A stretch of DNA of 43,934 nt, taken from the NCBI RefSeq assembly GCF_017308975.1, contig NZ_JADWPD010000004.1, forward strand, positions 392,052-435,985, in the 5' to 3' direction. Position 1 is the first letter of the stretch. Every line of letters begins with the position of its first letter. A program made the translations under genes and the position numbers. The DNA comes from Amycolatopsis sp. MtRt-6 (GTDB lineage Bacteria > Actinomycetota > Actinomycetes > Mycobacteriales > Pseudonocardiaceae). The notes under the pieces are model-generated. The model worked only from the letters and a program-made list of their open reading frames with translations. It made no database searches and had not been told where the DNA came from. Shown here one piece after another: positions 7,804 through 17,114 of this stretch.

Positions 7804-8637
7804 GTGGGGCGGATGACGAGCAGGCGGCGGGTGCTGCGCGTCCACGACGGCGGGCGGACGACCCGGCCGGACACGCTGACCGTCGAGGAGCCCCTGGAGA
7901 TCCGGGTGGGCGGGAAGCCGCTGACGATCACGATGCGGACCCCGGGCGACGACTTCGACCTCGCCGCCGGCTTCCTGGTCGGCGAGGGCGTGGTCCGCGC
8001 GGCGGCCGACATCCGGTCGATCCGCTACTGCGCCGGAGCGACGGCTGACGGCGGCAACACGTACAACGTCCTGGACGTCGGCCTCGCCGACGGCGTCGCC
8101 CCGCCGGACGCCTCGGTGGAGCGGAACTTCTACACGACGTCGTCGTGCGGCCTGTGCGGCAAGGCGAGCCTGGACGCGGTGCGCACGACGGTGACCTGGC
8201 CGGCCGCCGCCGACCCGTTCGTCACCGACCCGGCCACGCTGACCCGGATGCCGGACGAACTCCGTGCGGCACAACGGGTGTTCGACCGCACCGGCGGCCT
8301 CCACGCGGCGGGACTGTTCGACGCCGACGGGAAGCTGCTGTGCCTGCGCGAGGACGTCGGACGGCACAACGCGGTGGACAAGGTGGTCGGCTGGGCGGCC
8401 CGCGACGGCAGGCTGCCGGTGTCCGGAACGGCGCTGATGGTGAGCGGGCGGGCCTCGTTCGAGCTGGTGCAGAAGGCGGCGATGGCCGGGATCCCGTTGC
8501 TGGCGGCGGTATCGGCGCCGTCGTCGCTGGCGGTCGACCTGGCCGAGGAGCTGGGTTTGACGCTGGTCGGCTTCCTGCGCGGGACGTCGATGAACGTCTA
8601 CACGCGACCGGACCGCCTGGGTGTTCAGCCGAGCTGA
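7804..8637 (+). CDS. fdhD: FdhD, sulfurtransferase for formate dehydrogenase
   Basis: The protein is 277 residues. It has the FdhD persulfide-carrying loop [12 protein letters not shown] (C115, C118), the N-terminal [10 protein letters not shown] segment, FLVGEGVV and [13 protein letters not shown]. FdhD passes sulfur from a cysteine desulfurase to the molybdenum cofactor of formate dehydrogenase and is required for its activity; here it would serve the enzyme encoded at 22060-26583. GTG at 7804 was chosen because actinobacterial FdhD proteins usually begin MGRV/MGRM-T; ATG at 7813 is the alternative. It is one base after the transporter stop and converges with the LysR gene with a 13-bp overlap. 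Confidence 0.95.
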   Translation: MGRMTSRRRVLRVHDGGRTTRPDTLTVEEPLEIRVGGKPLTITMRTPGDDFDLAAGFLVGEGVVRAAADIRSIRYCAGATADGGNTYNVLDVGLADGVAPPDASVERNFYTTSSCGLCGKASLDAVRTTVTWPAAADPFVTDPATLTRMPDELRAAQRVFDRTGGLHAAGLFDADGKLLCLREDVGRHNAVDKVVGWAARDGRLPVSGTALMVSGRASFELVQKAAMAGIPLLAAVSAPSSLAVDLAEELGLTLVGFLRGTSMNVYTRPDRLGVQPS

Positions 8638-9620
8638 GCCAGAACGGCGGCGACGGCGGGTCCGCAGCCGGCCCGCCGGACGGCAACGAGCTGCCACGGA
8701 ACGGCCGGCGAGAACCGCCGCACGGTGAGATCGGCAAACCGAGCGGCAACGGAGGCGGGAAGCACACAGGCGGCGATCCCGGCCCGCACGAGCCCGGCGG
8801 CCACGGCGAGGTCATCGACTTCGAGGGCGACGAGGCGCTGGGGGAAGGCCCGGTCGACGGCATCGCGGATGGCCCAGCCCACCGGGAAGTCCACAAGGGA
8901 CAGGGCCGAGAGATCGGCGGGGGCGGAGGGCGAGCCGCCGGGAGCGGTGGCGAGGACCAGCTCCTCGGCGGGCAGGGGGGTGACGACGGCTGCGGAGGCG
9001 GCCTCGGCGGGTGCGGTGGCGGGGTTGGGGTGAGTGCTTGCGGGTGGAGCCGCGGCGTCGGCAGGCGCTGTAGCAAGGCCAGCGCGTGCCGCGGCAGGGG
9101 CGGGGTGTGGGCCGGCGGGTGTGGAGTCCGTCGGCGCGGCCTCGGCCGGCGTTGCGGGCGCGGCGGTCGATCCCACCGCGAAGTCGCCGCAGGCCGGCAT
9201 CAGCACCACGTCCACAGTGGACTCCCGCAACCCGCGTCCCACCTCCTCCGGCCGCACCTGCCGGACCTCCACCCCGAGCCCGGGATGCTTGTGCCGCAGG
9301 GCGGCCAGCGTCCGGTGCAGGTCCGCCAGCAGTCCCGGGCACACCCCGAGCCGGACCCGGCCGGTCACCGGTGATACCGCCGCGCGGGCGCGCTCGGCCG
9401 CCTCCAGGGCCGCGCGGGCCGCCGGGACGAACGCCTCGCCCGCCGGTGTCAACACCACTCGGTGGGTCGTGCGGTGGAACAACGGGGTGCCCAGATCTCG
9501 CTCGAGGGCCCTGACCACTGTGGATACTGTCGACTGGACCGTCCGCAGGCGCTGGGCGGCCGCCGTGAACCCACCTTCCTCGGCGACCGCCACGACCACC
9601 GCCAGCTGGCGGAGCTCCAT
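8625..9620 (-). CDS. LysR-family regulator with Ala/Pro-rich insertion
   Basis: The protein is 331 residues. The winged helix-turn-helix is standard ([20 protein letters not shown], then [20 protein letters not shown], then [20 protein letters not shown]). The effector domain begins at [20 protein letters not shown] but is interrupted at about 150-212 by a low-complexity Ala/Pro/Thr stretch before resuming at [14 protein letters not shown]. The insert keeps frame with strong GC codon bias. The ATG at 9620 overlaps the TGA of the sucD-like gene as TGATG, so it is the last gene of a sucC-sucD-lysR operon. Being co-transcribed with ligase genes rather than divergent from them is unusual for LysR. 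Targets are unknown. Confidence 0.85.
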   Translation of the reverse strand: MELRQLAVVVAVAEEGGFTAAAQRLRTVQSTVSTVVRALERDLGTPLFHRTTHRVVLTPAGEAFVPAARAALEAAERARAAVSPVTGRVRLGVCPGLLADLHRTLAALRHKHPGLGVEVRQVRPEEVGRGLRESTVDVVLMPACGDFAVGSTAAPATPAEAAPTDSTPAGPHPAPAAARAGLATAPADAAAPPASTHPNPATAPAEAASAAVVTPLPAEELVLATAPGGSPSAPADLSALSLVDFPVGWAIRDAVDRAFPQRLVALEVDDLAVAAGLVRAGIAACVLPASVAARFADLTVRRFSPAVPWQLVAVRRAGCGPAVAAVLAQLG

Positions 9621-10501
9621 CAGGCCAGCAGCTCGCGGGCCAGCGCCGCCGTCTCGCTCGGCGTCCGCCCCACCCGGATTCCCGCCGCCTCCAGAGCTTC
9701 CTTCTTCGCCGCCGCCGTGCCCGCGGAGCCGGAGACGATCGCGCCCGCGTGACCCATCGTCTTGCCCTCCGGGGCGGTGAAGCCGGCCACATAGCCGACG
9801 ACCGGCTTCGACACGTTGGCGCGCACGAACTCCGCCGCGCGCTCCTCCGCATCGCCGCCTATCTCGCCGATCAGCACGATCAGGTCGGTGTCCGGGTCCT
9901 TCTCGAACGCCTCCACCGCGTCGATGTGCGTCGTCCCGATGATCGGGTCGCCGCCGATGCCCACGCACGTCGAGAAGCCGATGTCGCGCAGCTCGTGCAT
10001 GAGCTGGTACGTCAGCGTGCCGGACTTCGACACCAGCCCGATCCGGCCCGGCCCGGTGATGTCGGCCGGGATGATGCCGGCGTTCGACCTGCCGGGGGAG
10101 ATGATGCCCGGGCAGTTCGGCCCGATGATCCGGGTCCGCCCGCCGGCGGCGACGGCGTGCGCCCACAGCCGCGCGCTGTCGTGCACCGGGACGCCCTCGG
10201 TGATCACCACCGCGAGCCCGATGCCCGCGTCCACCGCCTCGATCACGGCGTCGGCCACGAACGGCGGCGGCACGAACAGCACGCAGACGTCCGCGCCGGT
10301 CGAGGCCATCGAGTCCGCGACGCTGCCGAACACCGGCAGCGATCGACCCGCAAGCTCCACCTGCTGCCCGGCTTTGCGCGGGTTCACCCCGCCGACGACG
10401 TTCGTCCCGGCGGCCAGCATCCGCCGCGTGTGCTTGGCGCCTTCGGAACCGGTGATGCCGGAGACGACGACCCGGCTGTTCTCGTCCAGGAAGATGGCCA
10501 C
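9620..10501 (-). CDS. sucD: Succinyl-CoA-synthetase alpha-like subunit
   Basis: The protein is 293 residues, the usual SucD size. It has the CoA-binding Rossmann start ([20 protein letters not shown]), [20 protein letters not shown], and the phosphohistidine site [13 protein letters not shown] (H251). It forms a nucleotide-dependent acid-CoA ligase with the upstream beta-like gene, 3 bases away. True SucCD is a housekeeping enzyme; a copy beside frc and oxc-like genes suggests a specialised role, such as making succinyl-CoA to prime oxalate CoA transfer, or ligating CoA to oxalate or another dicarboxylate directly. Sequence alone cannot decide; the symbol reflects family, not proven function. 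Confidence 0.85.
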   Translation of the reverse strand: MAIFLDENSRVVVSGITGSEGAKHTRRMLAAGTNVVGGVNPRKAGQQVELAGRSLPVFGSVADSMASTGADVCVLFVPPPFVADAVIEAVDAGIGLAVVITEGVPVHDSARLWAHAVAAGGRTRIIGPNCPGIISPGRSNAGIIPADITGPGRIGLVSKSGTLTYQLMHELRDIGFSTCVGIGGDPIIGTTHIDAVEAFEKDPDTDLIVLIGEIGGDAEERAAEFVRANVSKPVVGYVAGFTAPEGKTMGHAGAIVSGSAGTAAAKKEALEAAGIRVGRTPSETAALARELLA

Positions 10502-10504
10502 GGC

Positions 10505-11650
10505 TCAGACCTCCGCGATCGCGAGCTTCGCCGCCTCGCGGGCGGCATCGTCCATGGTGGCCACCACGGTGACCAGGGGGTGCGCTGCTTCGGCGAGGAT
10601 CCGCCTGCCTTCGGTGACGTTGTTCCCGTCGAGCCGGACGACCAGCGGCTTCGACGCGCGCGACCCGAGGATCTCCAGCGACCGCACGATCCCGGTCGCC
10701 ACCGCGTCGCACGCGGTGATGCCGCCGAAGACGTTGACGAACACGCTGCGCACCTGCGGGTCGCCGAGGATCACGGTCAGCCCGTCGACCATCACCTGCG
10801 CCGACGCCCCGCCGCCGATGTCGAGGAAGTTCGCCGGCCCGCGCGCGCCCGCCTCGGCCGCGGCCGCCGCCACGACGTCCAATGTGGACATGACGAGCCC
10901 GGCGCCGTTGCCGATCACGCCGATGTCGCCGTCGAGCTTGACGTAGTTGAGTCCCTTGGCGCGGGCCGCACGCTCCAGCGGATCACCGTCCGCGGTGCCG
11001 TCGAACGACGCGGAACGGCGGAAGGACGCGTTGTCGTCCAACGTGATCTTGCCGTCGAGCGCGACGATCCCGGTGCTCGTCAGCGCCAGGGGGTTGACCT
11101 CGACGAGCGTGCAGTCCTCGGCGGCGAACACCTCCCACAGCCGCTCGACGACGCCGGCCACTTCGGCGCGGACATCGGCGGGGAACGCGGCCGCGACGGT
11201 CGTCGCGTCGACGCCGGCCAGGGCGTCCACCGGCACGCGGACCAGGGCGTCCGGCCGGGTGGCTGCGACTTCCTCGATGTCCATCCCGCCTTCGGCCGAC
11301 GCCATCGCGAGGAACGTCCGGCCGGCGCGGTCCAGCAGGAAGGACAAGTAGTACTCGCCGGCGATCTCACTGGCCTCGGTCACCAGGACGCGGTGCACGG
11401 TGTGGCCCTTGATGTCCATACCGAGGATGTCGTCGGCGGCCTGTTCGGCGTCGTCGGCTGTATGCACCACGCGGACACCGCCGGCCTTGCCGCGGCCGCC
11501 GGTCTTCACCTGCGCCTTGATCACGACCGGCCCGCCGAGGTCGACCGCGGCCGAGCGGGCCGCGGCGGGGTCGGCGGCGACCCGGCCGCGGGGGACCGGC
11601 ACACCGTGCTTCTCGAAGAGATCGCGGGCTTCGTGTTCGAAGAGGTCCAT
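10505..11650 (-). CDS. sucC: Succinyl-CoA-synthetase beta-like subunit
   Basis: The protein is 381 residues. The ATP-grasp start ([20 protein letters not shown]) and [19 protein letters not shown] are typical of SucC and of malate-CoA ligase beta chains. [20 protein letters not shown] and [11 protein letters not shown] supply nucleotide and metal binding, and [13 protein letters not shown] is the C-terminal ligase core. The ATG at 11650 is preceded on its strand by AAAGGACG. It is the first gene of the leftward operon and is divergent from the oxc-like gene, sharing a 245-bp promoter region with an operator box at 11788. Regulation together with oxalate genes is inferred from that shared region. 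Confidence 0.85.
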   Translation of the reverse strand: MDLFEHEARDLFEKHGVPVPRGRVAADPAAARSAAVDLGGPVVIKAQVKTGGRGKAGGVRVVHTADDAEQAADDILGMDIKGHTVHRVLVTEASEIAGEYYLSFLLDRAGRTFLAMASAEGGMDIEEVAATRPDALVRVPVDALAGVDATTVAAAFPADVRAEVAGVVERLWEVFAAEDCTLVEVNPLALTSTGIVALDGKITLDDNASFRRSASFDGTADGDPLERAARAKGLNYVKLDGDIGVIGNGAGLVMSTLDVVAAAAAEAGARGPANFLDIGGGASAQVMVDGLTVILGDPQVRSVFVNVFGGITACDAVATGIVRSLEILGSRASKPLVVRLDGNNVTEGRRILAEAAHPLVTVVATMDDAAREAAKLAIAEV

Positions 11651-11787
11651 GCGGGAGCGTCCTTTCCGCGTAGGGGCAGGGCGAAGGGCGTGGAGTGGTG
11701 GTCCGCGGGGGCCGGTTTCGAGTCCGGAAAAACCCTGCGGATGGCCCTGGACACAGCCAGCTAGAAGAGTGACTATATGCCTACCCC

Positions 11788-11802
11788 ATACGGTATGCAA
11801 TC
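11788..11802 (+). promoter_or_regulatory. ATACnGnATnCAAT operator before oxc-like gene
   Basis: ATACGGTATGCAATC lies 94 bp upstream of the ATG at 11896 in the divergent sucC/oxc region. It is flanked downstream by CTACAGTCTGC, closely matching the downstream flank of the 6464 box. Position relative to a candidate -10 (TGCAAT) suggests repression of the rightward promoter. Confidence 0.6.
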
Positions 11803-11895
11803 TACAGTCTGCCGCGAAGGGGCCGCTGACCTCGGAGAAGGCGACACGCACCGCCGGACAAGAGAGATCCGGCGGCGGACCAGAGGAGTTGAGCA

Positions 11896-13635
11896 ATGGC
11901 GCTGACCACGACCGGCACCACCGCGGGGGAGAGTGCCGCGGCGACCAACGGCGCCGAGCCCGCGCCCGCCACGGAGATTTCTGGCGGCCACCTGGTGGCC
12001 AAGGCGTTGAAGGCCGAAGGGGTCGACACGATCTTCACCCTGTGCGGCGGTCACATCATCGACATCTACGACGGCTGCGTCGACGAAGGCATCGAGGTCA
12101 TCGACGTCCGGCACGAGCAGGTCGCGGCGCACGCGGCCGACGGCTACGCGCGGATCACCGGCAAGCCCGGCTGCGCGGTGGTCACCGCGGGGCCGGGCAC
12201 CACCGACGCCGTCACCGGGGTCGCGAACGCCCTGCGCGCGGAAAGCCCGATGCTGCTGATCGGCGGCCAGGGCGCGCTGACGCAGCACAAGATGGGGTCC
12301 CTGCAGGACCTCCCGCACGTGGACATGATGACGCCGATCACCAAGTTCGCCGCCACCGTGCCGCACACCGCCCGCGTCGCCGACCTCGTGAGCATGGCCT
12401 TCCGCGAGGCCTACGCCGGCGCGCCCGGACCATCCTTCCTGGAGATCCCGCGTGACGTCCTCGACGCGCGCGTACCCCTGGAGCAGGCGCGCATCCCCGA
12501 AGCCGGCCGCTACCGCGCGTCGACGAAGAACGCCGGTGACCCCGCGGACGTCGAGAAGCTCGCCGACCTGCTGGTGCACGCCAAGAAGCCGGCCATCCTG
12601 CTCGGCAGCCAGGTCTGGACCACCCGGGCGACCGGCCCGGCGACCGACCTGGTCCGGACGCTGAACATCCCGGCCTACATGAACGGCGCCGGCCGCGGCA
12701 CGCTGCCGCCCGGCGACCCGCACCACTTCCAGCTTTCGCGCCGGTACGCCTTCGACAACGCCGACGTCATCGTCATCGTCGGCACCCCGTTCGACTTCCG
12801 GATGGGCTACGGCAAGCGGCTGTCGAAGGACGCCACCGTCGTCCAGATCGACCTCGACTACCGCACGGTCGGCAAGAACCGCGACGTCGACCTCGGCATC
12901 GTCGGCGACGCCGGCCAGGTCCTCGCCGCGGTGGCCGAGGCCGCGTCGGGCCGCACCGACAACGGCGCCGTCGGCCGCAAGACCTGGCTCGAAGAACTCC
13001 AGGCGGTGGAAGAGAAGGCCAAGCAGAAGCGGTTGCCGCTGCAGCACTCCGACGCGAGCCCGATCCACCCGTACCGGCTGGTCCACGAGATCAACGAGTT
13101 CCTCACCGAGGACTCGATCTACATCGGCGACGGCGGCGACATCGTCACCTTCTCCGGCCAGGTCGTCCAGCCCAAGTCGCCCGGACACTGGATGGACCCC
13201 GGTCCGCTCGGGACGCTCGGCGTCGGCGTCCCGTTCGTGCTCGCGGCCAAGCACGCGCGGCCGGACAAGGAGGTCGTCGCGCTCTTCGGCGACGGCGCCT
13301 TCAGCCTCACCGGCTGGGACTTCGAGACGCTCGTGCGGTTCAACCTGCCGTTCGTCGGGATCGTCGGCAACAACTCCTCGATGAACCAGATCCGCTACGG
13401 CCAGGCCGCGAAGTACGGCCTCCCGCGCGAACGCGTCGGCAACACCCTCGGCGACGTCCGCTACGACGAGTTCGCGCGGATGCTCGGCGGCCACGGCGAA
13501 GAGGTCCGCGACCCGGCCGACATCGGGCCGGCGCTGCTGCGGGCGCGGGAGTCCGGCCTGCCGTCGCTGATCAACGTCTGGGTCGATCCCGACGTGTACG
13601 CCCCCGGAACCATGAACCAGACCATGTACAAGTGA
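11896..13635 (+). CDS. TPP-dependent oxalyl-CoA decarboxylase / 2-hydroxyacyl-CoA lyase-like enzyme
   Basis: The protein is 579 residues with an Ala/Thr-rich leader of about 27 residues. The pyrimidine-binding domain keeps the TPP-activating Glu in [18 protein letters not shown] (E74). The PP domain has the GDG...NN motif (about 465-493), starting [16 protein letters not shown] and ending GIVGNN. The middle domain reads as an ADP/CoA-binding fold ([26 protein letters not shown]). Context next to frc argues for decarboxylation of oxalyl-CoA to formyl-CoA. However, classical Oxc signatures (GVVGIP, EGDSAFGFSG) are replaced by LCGGHI and [10 protein letters not shown], so it is a distant member, nearer to actinobacterial 2-hydroxyacyl-CoA lyases or acetolactate-synthase-like proteins. 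The reaction is inferred, not shown. Confidence 0.75.
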   Translation: MALTTTGTTAGESAAATNGAEPAPATEISGGHLVAKALKAEGVDTIFTLCGGHIIDIYDGCVDEGIEVIDVRHEQVAAHAADGYARITGKPGCAVVTAGPGTTDAVTGVANALRAESPMLLIGGQGALTQHKMGSLQDLPHVDMMTPITKFAATVPHTARVADLVSMAFREAYAGAPGPSFLEIPRDVLDARVPLEQARIPEAGRYRASTKNAGDPADVEKLADLLVHAKKPAILLGSQVWTTRATGPATDLVRTLNIPAYMNGAGRGTLPPGDPHHFQLSRRYAFDNADVIVIVGTPFDFRMGYGKRLSKDATVVQIDLDYRTVGKNRDVDLGIVGDAGQVLAAVAEAASGRTDNGAVGRKTWLEELQAVEEKAKQKRLPLQHSDASPIHPYRLVHEINEFLTEDSIYIGDGGDIVTFSGQVVQPKSPGHWMDPGPLGTLGVGVPFVLAAKHARPDKEVVALFGDGAFSLTGWDFETLVRFNLPFVGIVGNNSSMNQIRYGQAAKYGLPRERVGNTLGDVRYDEFARMLGGHGEEVRDPADIGPALLRARESGLPSLINVWVDPDVYAPGTMNQTMYK

Positions 13636-13649
13636 GCGGAGGCCAAGGC

Positions 13650-14879
13650 ATGGGCAAGGCACTGGAGGGCGTCCGAGTCCTCGACATGACGCACGTGCAA
13701 TCCGGTCCGTCGTCGACGCAGCTGCTCGCCTGGCTCGGCGCGGACGTGATCAAGCTCGAAACCCCCGGCCGCGGCGACATCACCCGCGGGCAGCTGCGCG
13801 ACCTGCCCGGCGTGGACAGCCTCTACTTCACGATGCTGAACTCCAACAAGCGCAGCATCACGCTCAACATGAAGAGCGCCGAGGGCAAGGAAGTCTTCGA
13901 GAAGCTCGTGTCCGGAGTGGACGTCCTGGTGGAGAACTTCGGCCCGGGCGTGGTCGACCGCTTCGGCTACCCGTGGGAGAAGCTGGCCGCGCTCAACCCG
14001 CGGCTGGTCTACGCCTCGATCAAGGGGTTCGGCCCGGGCCGCTACGCCGACTTCAAGGCCTACGAAGTGGTCGCGCAGGCCATGGGCGGCGCGATGAGCA
14101 CCACCGGCTTCGAGGACGGGCCGCCGACCGCCACCGGCGCCCAGATCGGCGACTCCGGCACCGGCATCCACCTGGTGGCCGCCATCCTCGCCGCGCTGTA
14201 CCAGCGGACCTCCACCGGCCGCGGCCAGCGCGTCCAGGTCGCCATGCAGGACGCCGTGCTCAACCTGTGCCGCGTCAAGCTGCGCGACCAGCAGCGGCTG
14301 GCCCACGGCCCGCTGGGGGAGTACCCGAACGACCAGTTCGGCGACGAGGTCCCGCGCTCGGGCAACGCCTCCGGCGGCGGGCAGCCCGGCTGGGCGGTGA
14401 AGTGCGCGCCCGGCGGGCCGAACGACTACATCTACGTGATCGTCCAGCCGCCCGGCTGGGCGCCGCTGGCCCGGTTGATCGGCAAGGCCGAGCTGGCCGA
14501 CGACCCGGCGTGGGCGACGCCGGAGGTGCGGCTGTCCAAACTGGACAAGATGTTCGCGCTCGTCGAGGAGTGGACCGAGAAGCACACCAAGTGGGAAGTG
14601 ATGGAGAAGCTCAACGCCCACAACATCCCGTGCGGGCCGATCCTGTCCACGAAGGAGCTGATCGAGGACGAGACGCTGGCCGAGCTCGGCTCGGTCGTCG
14701 AGGTCCCGCACCCCGAACGCGGCACGTTCAAGACCGTCGGCTGCCCGCTCAAGCTGTCCGACTCGCCGGTGGAGATCCACCGGTCGCCACTGCTCGGCGA
14801 GCACAACGACGAGGTACTGACCGAACTCGGCTACAGCGAAGCGGAACTCGACAAGTTCCGCGCGGCGGGGGTGATCTGA
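13650..14879 (+). CDS. frc: Formyl-CoA:oxalate CoA-transferase
   Basis: The protein is 409 residues, class III (CaiB/BaiF) CoA transferase. It follows the Oxalobacter Frc pattern closely: [48 protein letters not shown], the catalytic Asp in [13 protein letters not shown] (D168, equivalent to D169), [19 protein letters not shown], and the glycine loop [12 protein letters not shown] that shields the intermediate. It moves CoA from formyl-CoA (or another donor) to oxalate. The ATG at 13650 has GGAGG about 8 bases upstream; a GTG at 13632 would overlap the preceding stop and add six non-conserved residues. It is the second gene of the oxc-frc-ligase-OFA-OFA operon. Confidence 0.95.
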   Translation: MGKALEGVRVLDMTHVQSGPSSTQLLAWLGADVIKLETPGRGDITRGQLRDLPGVDSLYFTMLNSNKRSITLNMKSAEGKEVFEKLVSGVDVLVENFGPGVVDRFGYPWEKLAALNPRLVYASIKGFGPGRYADFKAYEVVAQAMGGAMSTTGFEDGPPTATGAQIGDSGTGIHLVAAILAALYQRTSTGRGQRVQVAMQDAVLNLCRVKLRDQQRLAHGPLGEYPNDQFGDEVPRSGNASGGGQPGWAVKCAPGGPNDYIYVIVQPPGWAPLARLIGKAELADDPAWATPEVRLSKLDKMFALVEEWTEKHTKWEVMEKLNAHNIPCGPILSTKELIEDETLAELGSVVEVPHPERGTFKTVGCPLKLSDSPVEIHRSPLLGEHNDEVLTELGYSEAELDKFRAAGVI

Positions 14880-14880
14880 C

Positions 14881-17007
14881 GTGGCGGATCGTGCGGCGGT
14901 CGAAAAGATCCTGGACCAGGCGGCAGCCGAGGGCCGGTCCTCGCTGACCGCGCCCGAGGGGCGTGCGGTCTGTGAGGCATACGGTATCCCGACCCCGGCC
15001 GAGCGGCTGGCCGGCACGGCCGAGGAAGCCGTGGCCCACGCCGAAGACATCGGCCTGCCGGTGGTGCTGAAGATCGTCTCGCCGGACATCCTGCACAAGA
15101 CCGAGGCCGGTGGCGTGCTCGTCGGCCTCCGCGACGCCGAAGCGGTCAAAGCCGGCTTCACGAAGATCGTCGAGAACGCGAAGGCCTACGACGCCGAAGC
15201 GCGCATCCTCGGCGTCCAGGTCCAGCAGATGCTCACCGAAGGCCAGGAGGTGATCATCGGCTCGGTCACCGACCCGACGTTCGGCAAGATCGTCGCCTTC
15301 GGCCTCGGCGGCGTGCTGGTCGAGGTGCTCGAGGACGTCACCTTCCGGCTCGCGCCGACGTCGACCCAAGAGGCACTGTCGATGGTCGACGGTATACGGG
15401 CAGCTCGGATCCTCCGGGGTGTCCGCGGCTCGGATCCTGTCGACCGCGACGCCCTGGCCGCCGTGATCACCGGCCTCGGCGAGCTGGGCACCGACTTCCC
15501 GCAGTTGTCCGAGGTCGACCTCAACCCGGTGCTCGCCACGTCGAGCGGCGCCACCGCGGTCGACGTCCGCATCCTCGTCGACCCGGAGGCCGCGAAGGAG
15601 CCGCACCGGTTCACCCAGGAGGAGATCCTCGCCTCGATGAACCGGATCATGAAGCCGGCGGCGGTCGCGGTCATCGGCGCGTCGGCCGAGACCGGGAAGA
15701 TCGGCAACTCGGTGATGAAGAACCTGGTCAACGGCGGTTACGCGGGGGAGATCCACCCGATCAACCCGAAGGCCGCCGAGATCCTCGACCGCAAGGCCTA
15801 CGCGAGCATCGCCGACGTGCCCGGCGACGTCGACGTCGCGGTCTTCGCCATCCCGGCCAAGTTCGTCCCCGCGGCCCTCGAAGAAGCCGGCAGGAAGGGC
15901 GTGGCGGGCGCGATCCTCATCCCGTCCGGGTTCGGCGAGACCGGCAACATCGAGCTGCAGGACGAGGTCGTGGCGATCGCGCGCAAGCACGGCGTGCGCA
16001 TCCTCGGGCCGAACATCTACGGCTACTACTACACACCGGAGAACCTGTCGGCGACATTCTGTACACCGTATGACGTCAAGGGCGGCGTGGCCCTGTCGTC
16101 GCAGAGCGGTGGCATCGGGATGGCGATCCTCGGCTTCAGCCGGTCGGCGAAGATGGGCGTCTCGTCGATCGTCGGCGTCGGCAACAAGGCCGACATCGAC
16201 GAGGACGACCTGCTCACCTTCTTCGAGCACGACGAGAACACCGAGCTCATCGCCATGCACCTCGAGGACCTCAAGGACGGGCGCGCGTTCGCGGAGACGG
16301 CGAAGCGGGTCTCACAGCGCAAGCCCGTCGTGGTCCTGAAGGCCGGCCGGACGTCCCAAGGGGCCAAGGCGGCGAGTTCGCACACCGGCGCGCTTGCCGG
16401 CAACGACAAGGTCTACGACGACATCCTGCGCCAGAGCGGCGTGATCCGGGCGCCCGGGCTGAACGACATGCTCGAGTACGCCCGCGGGATCCCGCTGCTG
16501 CCGACGCCGAAGGGCGAGAACGTCGTCATCATCACCGGCGCCGGCGGCTCGGGCGTGCTGCTCTCGGACGCCTGCGTCGACAACGGGCTCGACCTGATGG
16601 CGATCCCGCCGGACCTCGACACGGCGTTCCGCAAGTTCATCCCGCCGTTCGGCGCGGCGGGCAACCCGGTGGACATCACCGGCGGCGAACCGCCCTCGAC
16701 CTACCGCAACACGATCGCGCTGGGCCTCGAGGACGACCGCATCCACGCCCTGATCCTGGGCTACTGGCACACCATCGTCACCCCGCCGATGGTGTTCGCG
16801 GAACTGGTCGCCGAGGTGGTCGGGGAGTACCGCGCGAAGGGCATCCACAAGCCGGTCGTCGCGTCGCTCTCCGGTGACGTCGAAGTCGAGGACGCCAGCG
16901 ACCACCTCTACGACCACGGCGTCGTCGCCTACCCGTACACGACCGAAAAGCCCGTCGCCGTGCTCGGCGCGAAGTACCGCTGGGCGCGGGCCGCGGGCCT
17001 GCTCTGA
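14881..17007 (+). CDS. Fused ADP-forming acyl-CoA ligase, candidate oxalate activator
   Basis: The protein is 708 residues, from the acetate-CoA ligase (NDP-forming) family. Domain order is ATP-grasp first (GLPVVLKIVSPDILHKTEAG, to about residue 235), then the CoA-binding Rossmann domain (VAVIGASAETGKIGNSVMKN), then the succinyl-CoA-ligase-like domain with LSSQSGGIG and the phosphohistidine loop SSHTGALAGND (H501). The GTG at 14881 comes one base after the frc stop. Such enzymes interconvert acid + CoA + ATP with acyl-CoA + ADP + Pi. Its place directly after frc suggests oxalate or formate as substrate: making the first oxalyl-CoA, or recovering ATP from formyl-CoA. Acetate cannot be excluded. 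Confidence 0.8.
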   Translation: MADRAAVEKILDQAAAEGRSSLTAPEGRAVCEAYGIPTPAERLAGTAEEAVAHAEDIGLPVVLKIVSPDILHKTEAGGVLVGLRDAEAVKAGFTKIVENAKAYDAEARILGVQVQQMLTEGQEVIIGSVTDPTFGKIVAFGLGGVLVEVLEDVTFRLAPTSTQEALSMVDGIRAARILRGVRGSDPVDRDALAAVITGLGELGTDFPQLSEVDLNPVLATSSGATAVDVRILVDPEAAKEPHRFTQEEILASMNRIMKPAAVAVIGASAETGKIGNSVMKNLVNGGYAGEIHPINPKAAEILDRKAYASIADVPGDVDVAVFAIPAKFVPAALEEAGRKGVAGAILIPSGFGETGNIELQDEVVAIARKHGVRILGPNIYGYYYTPENLSATFCTPYDVKGGVALSSQSGGIGMAILGFSRSAKMGVSSIVGVGNKADIDEDDLLTFFEHDENTELIAMHLEDLKDGRAFAETAKRVSQRKPVVVLKAGRTSQGAKAASSHTGALAGNDKVYDDILRQSGVIRAPGLNDMLEYARGIPLLPTPKGENVVIITGAGGSGVLLSDACVDNGLDLMAIPPDLDTAFRKFIPPFGAAGNPVDITGGEPPSTYRNTIALGLEDDRIHALILGYWHTIVTPPMVFAELVAEVVGEYRAKGIHKPVVASLSGDVEVEDASDHLYDHGVVAYPYTTEKPVAVLGAKYRWARAAGLL

Positions 17008-17114
17008 ACCACCTCCACAGGGGCTGGCCCAACTCACCCGGAAAGGACGAGGATCCACCGCACGCACGACGGCAGCAGAGGGACACGAGTCAATGGTGAC
17101 GAAAGAGAACTCCT

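Noticed and set aside
11896..13635. Acetolactate synthase for branched-chain amino acids
   Set aside because: No small regulatory subunit or ilvC is nearby and the gene is in an operon with frc; kept as Oxc/lyase-like.
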